DNA of 46,393 bases from Roseovarius sp. (GTDB lineage Bacteria > Pseudomonadota > Alphaproteobacteria > Rhodobacterales > Rhodobacteraceae), in assembly GCA_029212365.1 (NCBI GenBank), contig JARGOC010000031.1:1-46393 (forward strand). Direction: 5' to 3'. The notes below the pieces were generated by a model that did not search any database, was not told the origin of the DNA, and worked only from the letters and a program-made list of their open reading frames with translations. The stretch's first letter is position 1. The number at the start of each line of letters is the position of its first letter. Made by a program: the position numbers and the translations under genes. Below, in pieces: positions 34,469-43,777 of the stretch.

Positions 34469-35944
34469 ATGACGTATTATTCCAAACTGGCCACCCCACT
34501 GGCCGGACTTACCATTCTCACACTTGGCAGTGCCGCTAGCGCGCAAGACCTGTCGCAGCTTAGCGCCGTAGATGTGCTGAAACTTCAGGTGGCCGCGGGC
34601 CAAACTGCTGAACAGCTCGAAGAGCAACTGTCCGACAAGCTGGTGTTTGACGCCGAAGATCAACCCGCCAATCGCGCCAAGATCAAGACATATGTGCAAA
34701 CACTGGTCGCCGCGGCCCCCGGCAACCCAGGCAGCCATACTGTCAGCCTGCCCATCCGCGAGATCACGTATGATTTCGATCAGAGCACCTACAAGATCTG
34801 CCTGCCCAGTTCAGTCCTGACCAAAACCCAGGTTGACGGTGGTACAATTGAAACGCTGATCAGCTTTACCTTCACCGATCTGGCCGAAAAAAATGCCGAC
34901 GCCTGCCCGTTTTACAAAGACGGCTTCAAGCCGGGTGGCGCGCTTGGGGTCTCCAATTACATGGAGATCAAAGCCGACATGAACACGGCCCAGAAGCTGC
35001 ATGACGCGATCGTAGCCGAAAGCTCCATGGCCAGCTTCACCTGTGATCAGATAACCTATGTGCAGGGCCGCTTTGATACCGGGCCGACTCAGCTTAAATG
35101 CACCACTGCCAAAGTTGACATTTCCACGGCTGGCGGTGCGATACTCAGCTATCCGGCGAACGATGATAACTGGATTTCCAAATCAGCCAAGGCAGATGCC
35201 CCAGCCGATGCCTCCAGCACAGATGAGGGCGATGCAACTGCCGCCGCTGTGGCAGCCGCAGCCCTTGCAGCCACCGCCCAGGCAGAAGCGGCCGCCGCTG
35301 CAGCCCTCGCTGAAGCCGAAGCCGCCGTTGCCGAAGCCGAAGCCATTGCCGCCGCCGCTGTAGCCGAAGCCGAAGCCGCCACCGCCGAGGCAAAAGCCAC
35401 TGCCGCAGCCGCTGAAGCAAAAGCCGCTGCCGAGGCAGAAGCCGCAGCTGCAGCCGCCGAAGCAAAAGCCGCTGCCGAGGCAGAAGCTGTAGCTGCAGCC
35501 GAGGCCGCTGCCCCGCCGCCCATGACCGAAGGCACAATCCTGACCGAAACCGCACTAGAACTTGATAAAGCCGGGCGCATCTCGGTTCAGCGGCGATTGA
35601 ACTTGCTGGGGCATGACACCCGTGGCGTAGACGGTGTTTTTGGCCCCGGCACACGCTCAGGCCTTACCCAGTGGCAATATAAGAATGGTTTGCCCGTCAC
35701 CGGCTATCTGGCCGCCGATCAACTGGCCGTGCTGAACACCACGTCCGAATCACTTTACATGAGCTGGCTGGCCGCAAACGCCAATTCCTCATCGACAACA
35801 AGCACGTCAAAGAAGGCCACGAAGAAACGCAAAGTGTATCGTGGACGCGATGGCTGTCTGCGCCGCCAGCCAGGCAATGCACGCCGCACGATCATCAAAG
35901 GTCAGTCGCGGTTCTGTAACCGCCGCCGTGCAGGCAAAATCTAA
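34469..35944 (+). CDS. Secreted Ala/Glu-repeat peptidoglycan-binding protein
   Basis: 491 residues. Signal peptide ending SAASA before QD (about residue 25). The N-terminal part (30-245) is of unknown family with two pairs of cysteines. Residues about 256-348 are an Ala/Glu/Lys low-complexity stretch built from AEAEA and AEAKAAAEAEA-like units, probably one long helix. A peptidoglycan-binding PF01471-type domain follows (about 367-422), with VQRRLNLLGHDTRGVDGVFG. The C-terminus is Lys/Arg-rich with two cysteines. It may span the periplasm. The ribosome-binding site GGGGATTAAAA is good. A terminator follows at 35968. Confidence 0.85.
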   Translation: MTYYSKLATPLAGLTILTLGSAASAQDLSQLSAVDVLKLQVAAGQTAEQLEEQLSDKLVFDAEDQPANRAKIKTYVQTLVAAAPGNPGSHTVSLPIREITYDFDQSTYKICLPSSVLTKTQVDGGTIETLISFTFTDLAEKNADACPFYKDGFKPGGALGVSNYMEIKADMNTAQKLHDAIVAESSMASFTCDQITYVQGRFDTGPTQLKCTTAKVDISTAGGAILSYPANDDNWISKSAKADAPADASSTDEGDATAAAVAAAALAATAQAEAAAAAALAEAEAAVAEAEAIAAAAVAEAEAATAEAKATAAAAEAKAAAEAEAAAAAAEAKAAAEAEAVAAAEAAAPPPMTEGTILTETALELDKAGRISVQRRLNLLGHDTRGVDGVFGPGTRSGLTQWQYKNGLPVTGYLAADQLAVLNTTSESLYMSWLAANANSSSTTSTSKKATKKRKVYRGRDGCLRRQPGNARRTIIKGQSRFCNRRRAGKI

Positions 35945-35967
35945 ACCTCTCTGAATACCCCAAGACG

Positions 35968-35993
35968 CAGGCCCTTCGGGGCCTGTTGTCGTT
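35968..35993 (+). terminator. Terminator with TTCG loop behind the repeat protein
   Basis: Stem CAGGCCC (35968-35974), loop TTCG, stem GGGCCTG (35979-35985), followed by TTGTCGTTT. A stable C(UUCG)G tetraloop hairpin just 24 bases after the stop codon. Confidence 0.75.
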
Positions 35994-36039
35994 TCAGGGC
36001 ATATTGCGCGTGTGCGCCCCTGCGGCTATAGGCGGTCAC

Positions 36040-37647
36040 ATGTTGGATACCACTTCAAATCGCCCTGCACTGCCGCCGGAAATTGCCCGACGGCGCACCT
36101 TTGCTATCATCTCACATCCTGATGCGGGCAAAACGACGCTGACCGAGAAGTTTCTCCTGTTCGGGGGCGCCATCCAGATGGCCGGTCAGGTGCGCGCCAA
36201 AGGCGAAGCGCGGCGCACCCGCTCGGATTTCATGCAGATGGAAAAAGACCGTGGGATTTCCGTGTCCGCCTCGGCCATGTCGTTTGATTTCAAAACCTTC
36301 CGTTTCAATCTGGTGGATACACCCGGCCACTCAGATTTTTCCGAAGACACCTATCGCACGCTGACCGCAGTGGATGCCGCGGTGATGGTGATCGACGGCG
36401 CAAAAGGCGTGGAAAGCCAGACCCAGAAACTGTTCGAAGTTTGCCGCCTGCGTGATCTGCCGATCCTGACCTTCTGTAACAAAATGGACCGCGAAAGCCG
36501 CGACACATTTGAAATAATTGACGAAATTCAGGAAAACCTGGCGATTGACGTCACCCCGGCCAGTTGGCCCATCGGTGTGGGCCGTGATTTTCTTGGGTGT
36601 TACGATCTGCTAAATGACCGGCTTGAACTGATGGACCGCGCTGATCGCAACAAAGTCGCGCAAAGCGTTGAAATTGCCGGCCTTGACGACCCCAAGCTGG
36701 CCGAGCATGTGCCCGCCAATATGATTGACCAGCTGCGCGAAGAGGTCGAAATGGCCCGCGAATTGCTGCCCAAATTGGACCCACAGGCGGTTCTTGAGGG
36801 GCACATGACGCCAATTTGGTTCGGCTCCGCCATCAACTCGTTCGGGGTCAAGGAATTGATGAACGGCATCGCCCAATACGGGCCCGAGCCTCAGCCTCAA
36901 TCGGCCCTGCCACGCCAGATTTTACCCGAAGAAACAAAGGTTTCCGGCTTTGTCTTCAAGGTGCAGGCCAATATGGACCCCAAGCACCGTGACCGCGTGG
37001 CCTTTGTGCGTCTTGCCTCGGGCCATTTCAAACGCGGCATGAAACTGACCCATGTGCGCACGAAAAAGCCGATGTCAATTTCCAATCCCGTGCTGTTTTT
37101 GGCCTCTGACCGTGAGCTCGCCGAAGAAGGATGGGCGGGTGATATCATTGGCATCCCAAACCATGGCCAACTGCGCATCGGTGACACGCTGACCGAAGGC
37201 GAAGCCCTGCGCGTGTCCGGCATTCCATCCTTCGCGCCAGAGCTTTTGCAATCCGTGCGTGCCGGGGACCCGATGAAAGCCAAGCATCTGGAAAAGGCCC
37301 TGATGCAATTTGCGGAAGAAGGGGCCGCCAAGGTCTTCAAGCCGTCGTTCGGATCAGGCTTTATCGTGGGTGTTGTCGGCCCATTGCAATTTGAAGTTCT
37401 GGGCAGCCGAATTGAGATGGAATACGGTCTGCCAGTCAGGTTTGAACAATCGCAGTTCACCTCTGCACGTTGGGTGAAGGGTGACACGCAAGCCGTTGAT
37501 AAATTTATCGCATCCAACAAACAGCATATCGCATATGACCACGATGGGGATGTTGTCTACCTGACTCGGCTACAATGGGATATTGACCGTGTTGACCGGG
37601 ATTATCCTGACATCTCACTCACCGCGACCAAGGAAATGATGGCCTGA
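36040..37647 (+). CDS. prfC: Peptide chain release factor 3
   Basis: 535 residues, normal length for RF3. G1 loop SHPDAGKTT, the switch-II DTPGHSDF, NKMD, and the RF3-typical RTRSDFMQMEKDRGISVSASAM. The GTPase frees RF1/RF2 from the ribosome after termination. Start ATG 36040 (MLDTTSNRPALPPEI); a frame-matched TTG at 35986 lies in the terminator region and is unlikely. A long inverted repeat lies behind the gene. Confidence 0.96.
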   Translation: MLDTTSNRPALPPEIARRRTFAIISHPDAGKTTLTEKFLLFGGAIQMAGQVRAKGEARRTRSDFMQMEKDRGISVSASAMSFDFKTFRFNLVDTPGHSDFSEDTYRTLTAVDAAVMVIDGAKGVESQTQKLFEVCRLRDLPILTFCNKMDRESRDTFEIIDEIQENLAIDVTPASWPIGVGRDFLGCYDLLNDRLELMDRADRNKVAQSVEIAGLDDPKLAEHVPANMIDQLREEVEMARELLPKLDPQAVLEGHMTPIWFGSAINSFGVKELMNGIAQYGPEPQPQSALPRQILPEETKVSGFVFKVQANMDPKHRDRVAFVRLASGHFKRGMKLTHVRTKKPMSISNPVLFLASDRELAEEGWAGDIIGIPNHGQLRIGDTLTEGEALRVSGIPSFAPELLQSVRAGDPMKAKHLEKALMQFAEEGAAKVFKPSFGSGFIVGVVGPLQFEVLGSRIEMEYGLPVRFEQSQFTSARWVKGDTQAVDKFIASNKQHIAYDHDGDVVYLTRLQWDIDRVDRDYPDISLTATKEMMA

Positions 37648-37666
37648 ACATCAACACCAGAATTGT

Positions 37667-37736
37667 AAGTATTTTGGGAAAGATGAAGATCAAAGAGATG
37701 CATCTTCATCTTTCCCAAAATACTTCCGCCGGAGGC
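37667..37736. repeat. Inverted repeat made of intergenic repeat copies 3a/3b
   Basis: Perfect 24-bp arms (37667-37690 and 37702-37725) with an 11-base loop. The right arm plus CCGCCGGAGGC (37726-37736) is the same element as at 43773-43806 and, loosely, those at 4719 and 9947. It lies 19 bases after the prfC stop and so may also end the prfC transcript, although it lacks a T tail. Confidence 0.8.
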
Positions 37737-37786
37737 TGTCACATCTGCCTCTTGCGCCCCGGCTCAACAGCTTACACACTCGGCCT

Positions 37787-38746
37787 ATGACTGATCCAAA
37801 ATGGGGCCTCGTCTCCACCATCAAGGCGCCAGCGCGCGATATTCTGACCTTCGCGGCCCATCACCTCGATCTGGGCGCGCATCGCATCCATATCTATCTG
37901 GATGATGATAACCCCGCCGCATTTGCGGCCTTAAAGGCGCATCCCAAATGTCGTGTCATCGCCACCGATGACGCCTATTGGAAGCGCCGCAAGGGACGGC
38001 CTGAAAAACATCAGGCGCGCCAGACTGCCAATGCCACGCATTGCTATCGCCGCGAGCCACAACTGGATTGGCTGGCGCATATTGATGTGGACGAATTCCT
38101 TTGGCCACAAAGTCCCCTGCCCGGGCAACTGGCCAACATCGCGCCAGATGCAATAAGTGCCCGTGTCCGCGCGGTTGAGGCGCTGGCCCCCGACCCGGAC
38201 GCGCCCGTCAAACCGGGCCATACCTGGTTCAAGGGGTTTTCCCGGTTGCAAAAACCCCGTCGGGCGCAAACTGCTGAAATTTATCCCAATTACGGCCAGT
38301 TTCTGAATGGTGGGTTTCTCAGCCATGTGGCTGGCAAGATCTTTGTACGCACCGGCATTGAGAAGCTGAGTTTACGTATCCACAATGCTTTCATCCAAGG
38401 AAATATGGACGAAAATTCAGCCGAGCTGACCGGTACGCTGCTGTGTCATATGCACGCCGCCACCTGGGAGGAGTTCCTCGCCTCGTATCAGTTCCGCCTT
38501 GCGCGCGGATCCTACCGGGCCGAACTGAAACCGGTGCCCACCGCCGATGCGGCCGGGGTAAACATGAATGACCTGTTTTCGATGATTGAGGGCGAAGGGG
38601 GCGAGTCGGCCCTCTATGAGTTCTACAAAGAGGTCTGCACCGCCACACCGGAGCTGCGTGAAAGGTTGATGGCGCATAATCTGCTTCACGGCTTTGCCCT
38701 TGATCTGGAGTCGAAACTGGCGCGGCATTTCCCGGAATTCGCCTGA
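37787..38746 (+). CDS. Glycosyltransferase family 2-like protein
   Basis: 319 residues. The pattern matches the PF13704 group: STIKAPARDILTFAAHHLDLGAHRIHIYLDDDN at the start, DxD-type metal site in LAHIDVDEFLW (D100, D102), and a C-terminal helical part. It should transfer a sugar, probably to an envelope polysaccharide. It has no signal or membrane helix. It stands alone; a short hairpin TGTTGC/GCAACA (38749-38767) follows the stop. Confidence 0.85.
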   Translation: MTDPKWGLVSTIKAPARDILTFAAHHLDLGAHRIHIYLDDDNPAAFAALKAHPKCRVIATDDAYWKRRKGRPEKHQARQTANATHCYRREPQLDWLAHIDVDEFLWPQSPLPGQLANIAPDAISARVRAVEALAPDPDAPVKPGHTWFKGFSRLQKPRRAQTAEIYPNYGQFLNGGFLSHVAGKIFVRTGIEKLSLRIHNAFIQGNMDENSAELTGTLLCHMHAATWEEFLASYQFRLARGSYRAELKPVPTADAAGVNMNDLFSMIEGEGGESALYEFYKEVCTATPELRERLMAHNLLHGFALDLESKLARHFPEFA

Positions 38747-38748
38747 TT

Positions 38749-38767
38749 TGTTGCCGTATTAGCAACA
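38749..38767 (+). terminator. Weak hairpin behind the glycosyltransferase
   Basis: Stem TGTTGC/GCAACA with loop of 7 bases, starting 3 bases after the stop. No T tract. The rest of the 196-bp gap up to the helicase gene shows no gene. Confidence 0.35.
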
Positions 38768-38942
38768 GTTCAGCGTAGTTAGGTCAGATTGTCACCGTTG
38801 AGCGACTGTGCATTGACCCGGCCCCCAATTGCGCTGTAAATGCGGGCGCGCAGATCATTAATGCGGATGTCCGCTGGGCCATAGGGGCCTGACCTGCCAG
38901 ATATGCACGGGCCGCGATTGTGTCCGTAAACCACGGATACAC

Positions 38943-40418
38943 ATGACCAAATTCTCAGACCTGAGCCTGAACCCCAAAGTCCTCAAAGCCATCGCAGATG
39001 CCGGCTATGAAACGCCCACGCCCATTCAAGAGGGTGCCATTCCACCCGCATTGGAAGGCCGTGATGTTCTGGGGATCGCCCAGACAGGTACCGGCAAGAC
39101 GGCCGGTTTCACATTGCCGATGTTATCGCTTCTGGCACGCGGGCGCGCACGCGCACGGATGCCACGCTCGCTGGTGCTCTGCCCGACACGCGAATTGGCC
39201 GCCCAAGTGGCTGAAAACTTTGACACCTATTCAAAATACCTGAAGCTAAGCAAAGCCCTGCTCATTGGCGGTGTCTCATTCAAAGAACAAGACCAGCTGA
39301 TCGACAAAGGCGTTGACGTGCTGATCTGTACCCCCGGCCGCCTGCTTGATCATTTTGAGCGCGGCAAGCTGATCTTGTCGGACGTAAAAATCATGGTCGT
39401 GGACGAAGCAGATCGGATGCTTGATATGGGGTTCATCCCTGATATTGAACGCATCTTTGGTCTCACCCCATTTACGCGCCAAACGCTGTTCTTCTCGGCC
39501 ACCATGGCCAGCGAGATAGAGCGCATCACCAACACATTCCTCAGCAATCCGGCCCGGATCGAAGTGGCGCGCCAAGCCACCGCATCTGAAACGATTGAAC
39601 AGGTTGTAGCCATGTTCAAACCGTCGCGCCGCGAACGTGCCGATAGTGAAAAGCGCAAATTGCTGCGTTCGATCATCGACGCAGAGGGTGAAAAATGCAC
39701 CAACGCGATCATCTTCTGCAACCGCAAGATGGATGTGGACATTGTTGCTAAGTCATTGAAAAAATACGGCTATGATGCCGCGCCCATTCACGGTGATCTG
39801 GACCAATCACAGCGCACGCGCACGCTGGATGGTTTCCGAAACAACGAGCTGCGCTTCCTGGTGGCCTCGGATGTGGCAGCGCGTGGGCTGGATGTGCCTT
39901 CTGTGAGCCATGTGTTCAACTATGATGTTCCCGGCCACCCCGAAGACTATGTGCACCGCATTGGGCGCACCGGTCGTGCGGGTCGTGAAGGTAAGGCAAT
40001 TACCCTGTGCAATCCTCGCGATACCAAAGCGCTGGCCGCGGTTGAGGCGCTGATACAGAAAGAGATACCGCGGCTTGACACGGGTTTGGGTACGACGGCT
40101 GAGGAGACCCCTGCGCCTGAGGCCAGCCCCAAGGACGATGCGCCCAAAAAGCCGCGCCGCAGCCGGTCACGCAAGTCTGACAATGCGCCCAAAACCGACG
40201 ATGCACCTCAGGCCGAAGAGGCCAAGGCTGAAGCCCAACCCGATCCCGCGCCCACCCCCACGCCAGCAAAAGACGATCAACCGCGCGAGAAATCTCGTGG
40301 TAAACGTGGTGGCCGTGGCCGCTCGGGCGGAGGTGATGGTGGCAACAAAACCGTCGGCATGGGCGAGCATATGCCCAGCTTCATCGCGCTTAGCTTTGAC
40401 GACCGCCGTACAGATTGA
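38943..40418 (+). CDS. DEAD-box RNA helicase (RhlE-like)
   Basis: 491 residues. Q motif TPTPIQEGAIPPAL, motif I AQTGTGKT, PTRELAAQ, TPGRLLDHF, DEAD in VVDEADRMLDMGF, SAT, and motif VI HRIGRTGRAGR. The C-terminal 120 residues are a low-complexity Pro/Lys/Asp stretch ending in an Arg/Gly-rich part (RGKRGGRGRSGGG), which should bind RNA. It probably acts in RNA decay or ribosome assembly, as RhlE-type proteins do; the exact type is not certain. It converges with rnj. Confidence 0.95.
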   Translation: MTKFSDLSLNPKVLKAIADAGYETPTPIQEGAIPPALEGRDVLGIAQTGTGKTAGFTLPMLSLLARGRARARMPRSLVLCPTRELAAQVAENFDTYSKYLKLSKALLIGGVSFKEQDQLIDKGVDVLICTPGRLLDHFERGKLILSDVKIMVVDEADRMLDMGFIPDIERIFGLTPFTRQTLFFSATMASEIERITNTFLSNPARIEVARQATASETIEQVVAMFKPSRRERADSEKRKLLRSIIDAEGEKCTNAIIFCNRKMDVDIVAKSLKKYGYDAAPIHGDLDQSQRTRTLDGFRNNELRFLVASDVAARGLDVPSVSHVFNYDVPGHPEDYVHRIGRTGRAGREGKAITLCNPRDTKALAAVEALIQKEIPRLDTGLGTTAEETPAPEASPKDDAPKKPRRSRSRKSDNAPKTDDAPQAEEAKAEAQPDPAPTPTPAKDDQPREKSRGKRGGRGRSGGGDGGNKTVGMGEHMPSFIALSFDDRRTD

Positions 40419-40469
40419 CACAAAACCTAGGGCAGGATTTGCGTCTTGCCCAAAAGCAACACCGCCCCC

Positions 40470-40503
40470 TGGCGCCGCTATCGAAGCATCGATAGCAGCG
40501 CCA
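40470..40503. other. Long hairpin between DEAD-box gene and rnj
   Basis: 15-bp arms TGGCGCCGCTATCGA / TCGATAGCAGCGCCA with a single mismatch and a 4-base loop. It lies between convergent genes, so it may stop transcription from both sides, but neither strand has a T tract. Confidence 0.55.
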
Positions 40504-40563
40504 AAGCGAAACGCCCTGATGTGCATTTCAGCGGTGTAACGTACGGAAATCTAACCAGTTTTC

Positions 40564-42234
40564 TTAGGTGGACAGACGGCTAATCACCACTGTCACTTCG
40601 GGTTTCTTGCCAATCTCTGTCTGGGTGGATTGCCGTGCGATTTTTCGCAGGCCGTCTTCCAGCTTATCGTCATCCACCAGCGTCTTGTTCCCGGCCCGGC
40701 CCAAGAACTGGCTCAGGTCCTCTTCCAGCACATCCACCAGTGGCGCGCGACTGTTGCCCATCTCGGCCAACCCGCGGATTTCGCACCAGGGCTCGCCCAG
40801 AGGGTCATCGTTTTCATCCAGAATGATGTTGATCATCACATGGCCATTCAAGGCCATACGGATGCGGTCCCGCACGATCCCGTCCATCGCCCCGATCTTG
40901 CTGGAGCCATCCAAATACGTGCGGCCCGTATCCACATAATCCACCACCGAAGGCGTGTTGGCCGACAGATCAACCATTGTGCCATTTGGGGCAAGAACGC
41001 CTTTTAACCTATTGGATTTACTCAGCTTAATATGCTCACGCAAGTGGCGGTGCTCGCCGTGCATAGGCACAACCATTTGCGGTTGGATCAGCTTGTGCAT
41101 CGCACTCAGATCAGGGCGGTTGGCGTGGCCCGATACATGATATAGCCCGTCATAATCCTCAACGACATCCACGCCCATTTCGCTGAAATTGTTCATGATA
41201 CGACCAACGCCGCGTTCATTGCCCGGAATGGTTTTGGAACTGAACAAAAAGGTATCGCCCTCCTTCAAGGTGATTCCCTGATACTTGCCGTTTGACAACT
41301 GGGCCGAGGCCGCGCGCCTTTCACCCTGGCTACCGGTGACAATCAGCATCACGTTTTCGCGTGGTAGGCTTTTGACATCCTCAGGGCTGATCGTGCGCGG
41401 AAATCCGGTCAGCACGCCGGTTTCCACCGCCGCTTCGACCATACGGCGCATTGCACGCCCCAACAGGCAAACTGATCGGCCCGCCGCCTGCCCCGCTTCG
41501 GCCAGGGTTTTCAGGCGGGCCACGTTGCTGGCAAATGTCGTGGCAACAAACATGCCTTTTGAACCGGCCACCAGTTTTTCGATCTCAGGCGCCAGTGTGT
41601 TTTCTGAACGCCCCTGTACAGGGCTGAAAACATTGGTTGAATCGCACATCAAAGCCAACACACCAGGGCTGGCCAGGTCTTGCCAAACCGCCTCGTCAAA
41701 CGGCTCGCCCACCACCGGAGTGTGGTCAATTTTGAAGTCACCGGTATGCACCAGCCGCCCCTTTGGCGTGTCGATCACCAAACCAGAGCTTTCGGGAATG
41801 GAATGCGAAATGGGTACAAAACCGACCGAAAATGGCCCGGCGTCAACTGTTTCAGGCCACGGCAGCACCGTTGTCACTGCTTTGTCAGGATGGCCATGCT
41901 CATCCATTTTGCGACGGGCAATATTGGCGGTGAACGCGCGGGCATAGACCGGCGCGCCCAAATCACCCCAGAAATGCGCCAGAGCACCAACATGATCTTC
42001 GTGGGCGTGCGTGATAAAAATCGCCTCAAGCTGGTTACGGCGCTCTTTTAGCCAGGCGATATCCGGCAGGATCAGATCCACCCCGGGAGAGCCGTCCATA
42101 TCGGGAAACGTCACCCCCAGATCGATCAGAATCAGCCGTTCTTTTCCAGGTTTGCCATAGCCATAAACATAGGCGTTCATCCCAATTTCACCGGCCCCGC
42201 CCAGGGGCAGATAGATCACACGTTCATTGCTCAT
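40564..42234 (-). CDS. rnj: Ribonuclease J
   Basis: 556 residues. Metallo-beta-lactamase motif THAHEDHVG (H76, H78, D80, H81), beta-CASP domain after it, and the C-terminal domain with a short tail. Exo/endonuclease for RNA decay and rRNA maturation; in alphaproteobacteria it works beside RNase E. The stop of coaX lies 3 bp upstream of its start; the order nuoN-birA-coaX-rnj is usual in this group. Confidence 0.95.
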   Translation of the reverse strand: MSNERVIYLPLGGAGEIGMNAYVYGYGKPGKERLILIDLGVTFPDMDGSPGVDLILPDIAWLKERRNQLEAIFITHAHEDHVGALAHFWGDLGAPVYARAFTANIARRKMDEHGHPDKAVTTVLPWPETVDAGPFSVGFVPISHSIPESSGLVIDTPKGRLVHTGDFKIDHTPVVGEPFDEAVWQDLASPGVLALMCDSTNVFSPVQGRSENTLAPEIEKLVAGSKGMFVATTFASNVARLKTLAEAGQAAGRSVCLLGRAMRRMVEAAVETGVLTGFPRTISPEDVKSLPRENVMLIVTGSQGERRAASAQLSNGKYQGITLKEGDTFLFSSKTIPGNERGVGRIMNNFSEMGVDVVEDYDGLYHVSGHANRPDLSAMHKLIQPQMVVPMHGEHRHLREHIKLSKSNRLKGVLAPNGTMVDLSANTPSVVDYVDTGRTYLDGSSKIGAMDGIVRDRIRMALNGHVMINIILDENDDPLGEPWCEIRGLAEMGNSRAPLVDVLEEDLSQFLGRAGNKTLVDDDKLEDGLRKIARQSTQTEIGKKPEVTVVISRLST

Positions 42235-42237
42235 CGA

Positions 42238-43011
42238 TTATCCGTTCGCTTTGTTATAGTCGTGAATGACGGTCAGACCATGCACGGTCAGATCCTCTTC
42301 AAGCACGTCAAATAGATCTTCTGTTTCGGCAAAAAGCGGGGCAAGCCCACCAGTGCCGATCACTTTCATTTCGCGGCCACGCTCGGATTTGATCCGGGTG
42401 CAGATTTCCTTGACCAATCCGATGTAGCCCCAGAACACGCCGGATTGCATACACGCCACTGTGTTTGATCCAATCACTTGTTGTGGCTTGGAAATATCTA
42501 CATGCGGCAATGCCGCGGCTGACATATGCAGTGCTTCAAGGCTTAGGTTCACACCCGGAGCAATGACACCGCCAATGTAAGCCCCGTCATTGGACACCAC
42601 ATCAAAAGTTGTCGCCGTGCCAAAATCAACCACGATCAGATCGCCCCCATGACGATCAAACGCACCGGCCGCATTGACCAGCCGGTCAGGCCCAACAATC
42701 GTGCCGGCATCCACACGCGCTTCGTGGGGCAGCAGGCAATCAGGTTTGCCCACCACAAACGGGCGACAGCCAAAGAACCGGTCAGCAAAAACCCGCAGAT
42801 TGTAAACCACACGCGGAACCGTTGAGGAAATGATGACCTCATCTATCTCCACATCAATTCCGTAATGTTTGATCAGCGTCGTGTACCAGGTAAAATACGC
42901 ATCCGCCGTGCGGGCATGGTGGGTTGAGGTTCTCAGAGTGCACAAAAACTCCGATCCATCCCAGATCGCAAAAACCGTATTGGTGTTGCCGCAGTCGATA
43001 GCCAGAAGCAT
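42238..43011 (-). CDS. coaX: Type III pantothenate kinase
   Basis: 257 residues. LLAIDCGNTNTVFAIWDG is the CoaX phosphate loop, GPDRLVNAAGAFD and VDFGTATTFD the other two. It phosphorylates pantothenate, the first step of CoA synthesis. ATG at 43009-43011 is chosen by the conserved start; the frame continues upstream to 43083 inside birA. It follows birA after 13 bp. Confidence 0.95.
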   Translation of the reverse strand: MLLAIDCGNTNTVFAIWDGSEFLCTLRTSTHHARTADAYFTWYTTLIKHYGIDVEIDEVIISSTVPRVVYNLRVFADRFFGCRPFVVGKPDCLLPHEARVDAGTIVGPDRLVNAAGAFDRHGGDLIVVDFGTATTFDVVSNDGAYIGGVIAPGVNLSLEALHMSAAALPHVDISKPQQVIGSNTVACMQSGVFWGYIGLVKEICTRIKSERGREMKVIGTGGLAPLFAETEDLFDVLEEDLTVHGLTVIHDYNKANG

Positions 43012-43024
43012 GATGTGCCTGCCT

Positions 43025-43777
43025 TCAGAAAAATATCTCGGCCGCCGGAATGGCATGCCGTGTGTGGGCGGTAGATAAAACAAGATTACCCGCCGCGTCT
43101 ACTGTCTCAAACGTGCCGGTGAATTCATCACGCGATGTACGCGCCGTGATCACCTGCCCCAATTTGGCCGCCCGGTCCAACCAGGCAGTGCGAATAGGCG
43201 CAAATCCGAGGCTGCGAAACTGCTCTTCGTACCGCGCAAAAGCCTCAGCCAGCGCGTCCAAAAACTCCTCAGGTGTCACCCTCGCGCCGGTTTCCGACAG
43301 CAAGGACACAGGGCACACTGCTCTGCGTTCAACGTCCCCCGGATCAGGCGCTTCCACCAGATTGACCCCAACACCAATGGAAAAATGCATTAGCCCCGCT
43401 GCATTGCCCGCACTTTCCAACAAGATGCCCGCCAGTTTACCACCGTTCAGCAACACATCATTGGGCCACTTGAGAGCCAGGCCATCGGCCCGCCCGGTGA
43501 CCGCAACACAGGCATCAAACACCGCAAGCGAAGTCACAAACGATCGCAACGCAAGTTGATCTGCTGTGCCTTCGGGGGGCATGACCAAAGTCGCGGCAAA
43601 GTTCCCCTCAGGGTTCAGCCATTGGCGCCCACGTCGGCCGCGTGCCGCTGTCTGACGCAATGCCAATATCCACTCTGGACCGGCCAATTCAGACGCAATG
43701 CGCGCAGCCTCGGCATTGGTGCTGTCCACCTCTGCCAGCACGCGTCGCCCATATCCTGATGGCCACCCCGTATTCAT
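43025..43777 (-). CDS. birA: Biotin-[acetyl-CoA carboxylase] ligase, no HTH
   Basis: 250 residues. Biotin/ATP loop RGRRGRQW (46-53), KWPNDVLLNGGKLAGIL in the middle, and a short C-terminal domain. It joins biotin to acetyl-CoA carboxylase. The N-terminal winged helix of E. coli BirA is missing, so it cannot repress biotin genes itself. The start ATG 43775-43777 lies in a copy of the intergenic repeat, which also supplies GGAAAG as ribosome-binding site; an upstream frame to 43813 reads through the repeat. Confidence 0.94.
   Translation of the reverse strand: MNTGWPSGYGRRVLAEVDSTNAEAARIASELAGPEWILALRQTAARGRRGRQWLNPEGNFAATLVMPPEGTADQLALRSFVTSLAVFDACVAVTGRADGLALKWPNDVLLNGGKLAGILLESAGNAAGLMHFSIGVGVNLVEAPDPGDVERRAVCPVSLLSETGARVTPEEFLDALAEAFARYEEQFRSLGFAPIRTAWLDRAAKLGQVITARTSRDEFTGTFETVDAAGNLVLSTAHTRHAIPAAEIFF

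Noticed and set aside
35145..35654. Minus-strand frames opposite the Ala/Glu repeat
   Set aside because: They are products of the repetitive GC-rich codons on the other strand and give Arg/Leu- or Ala/Ser-only sequences.
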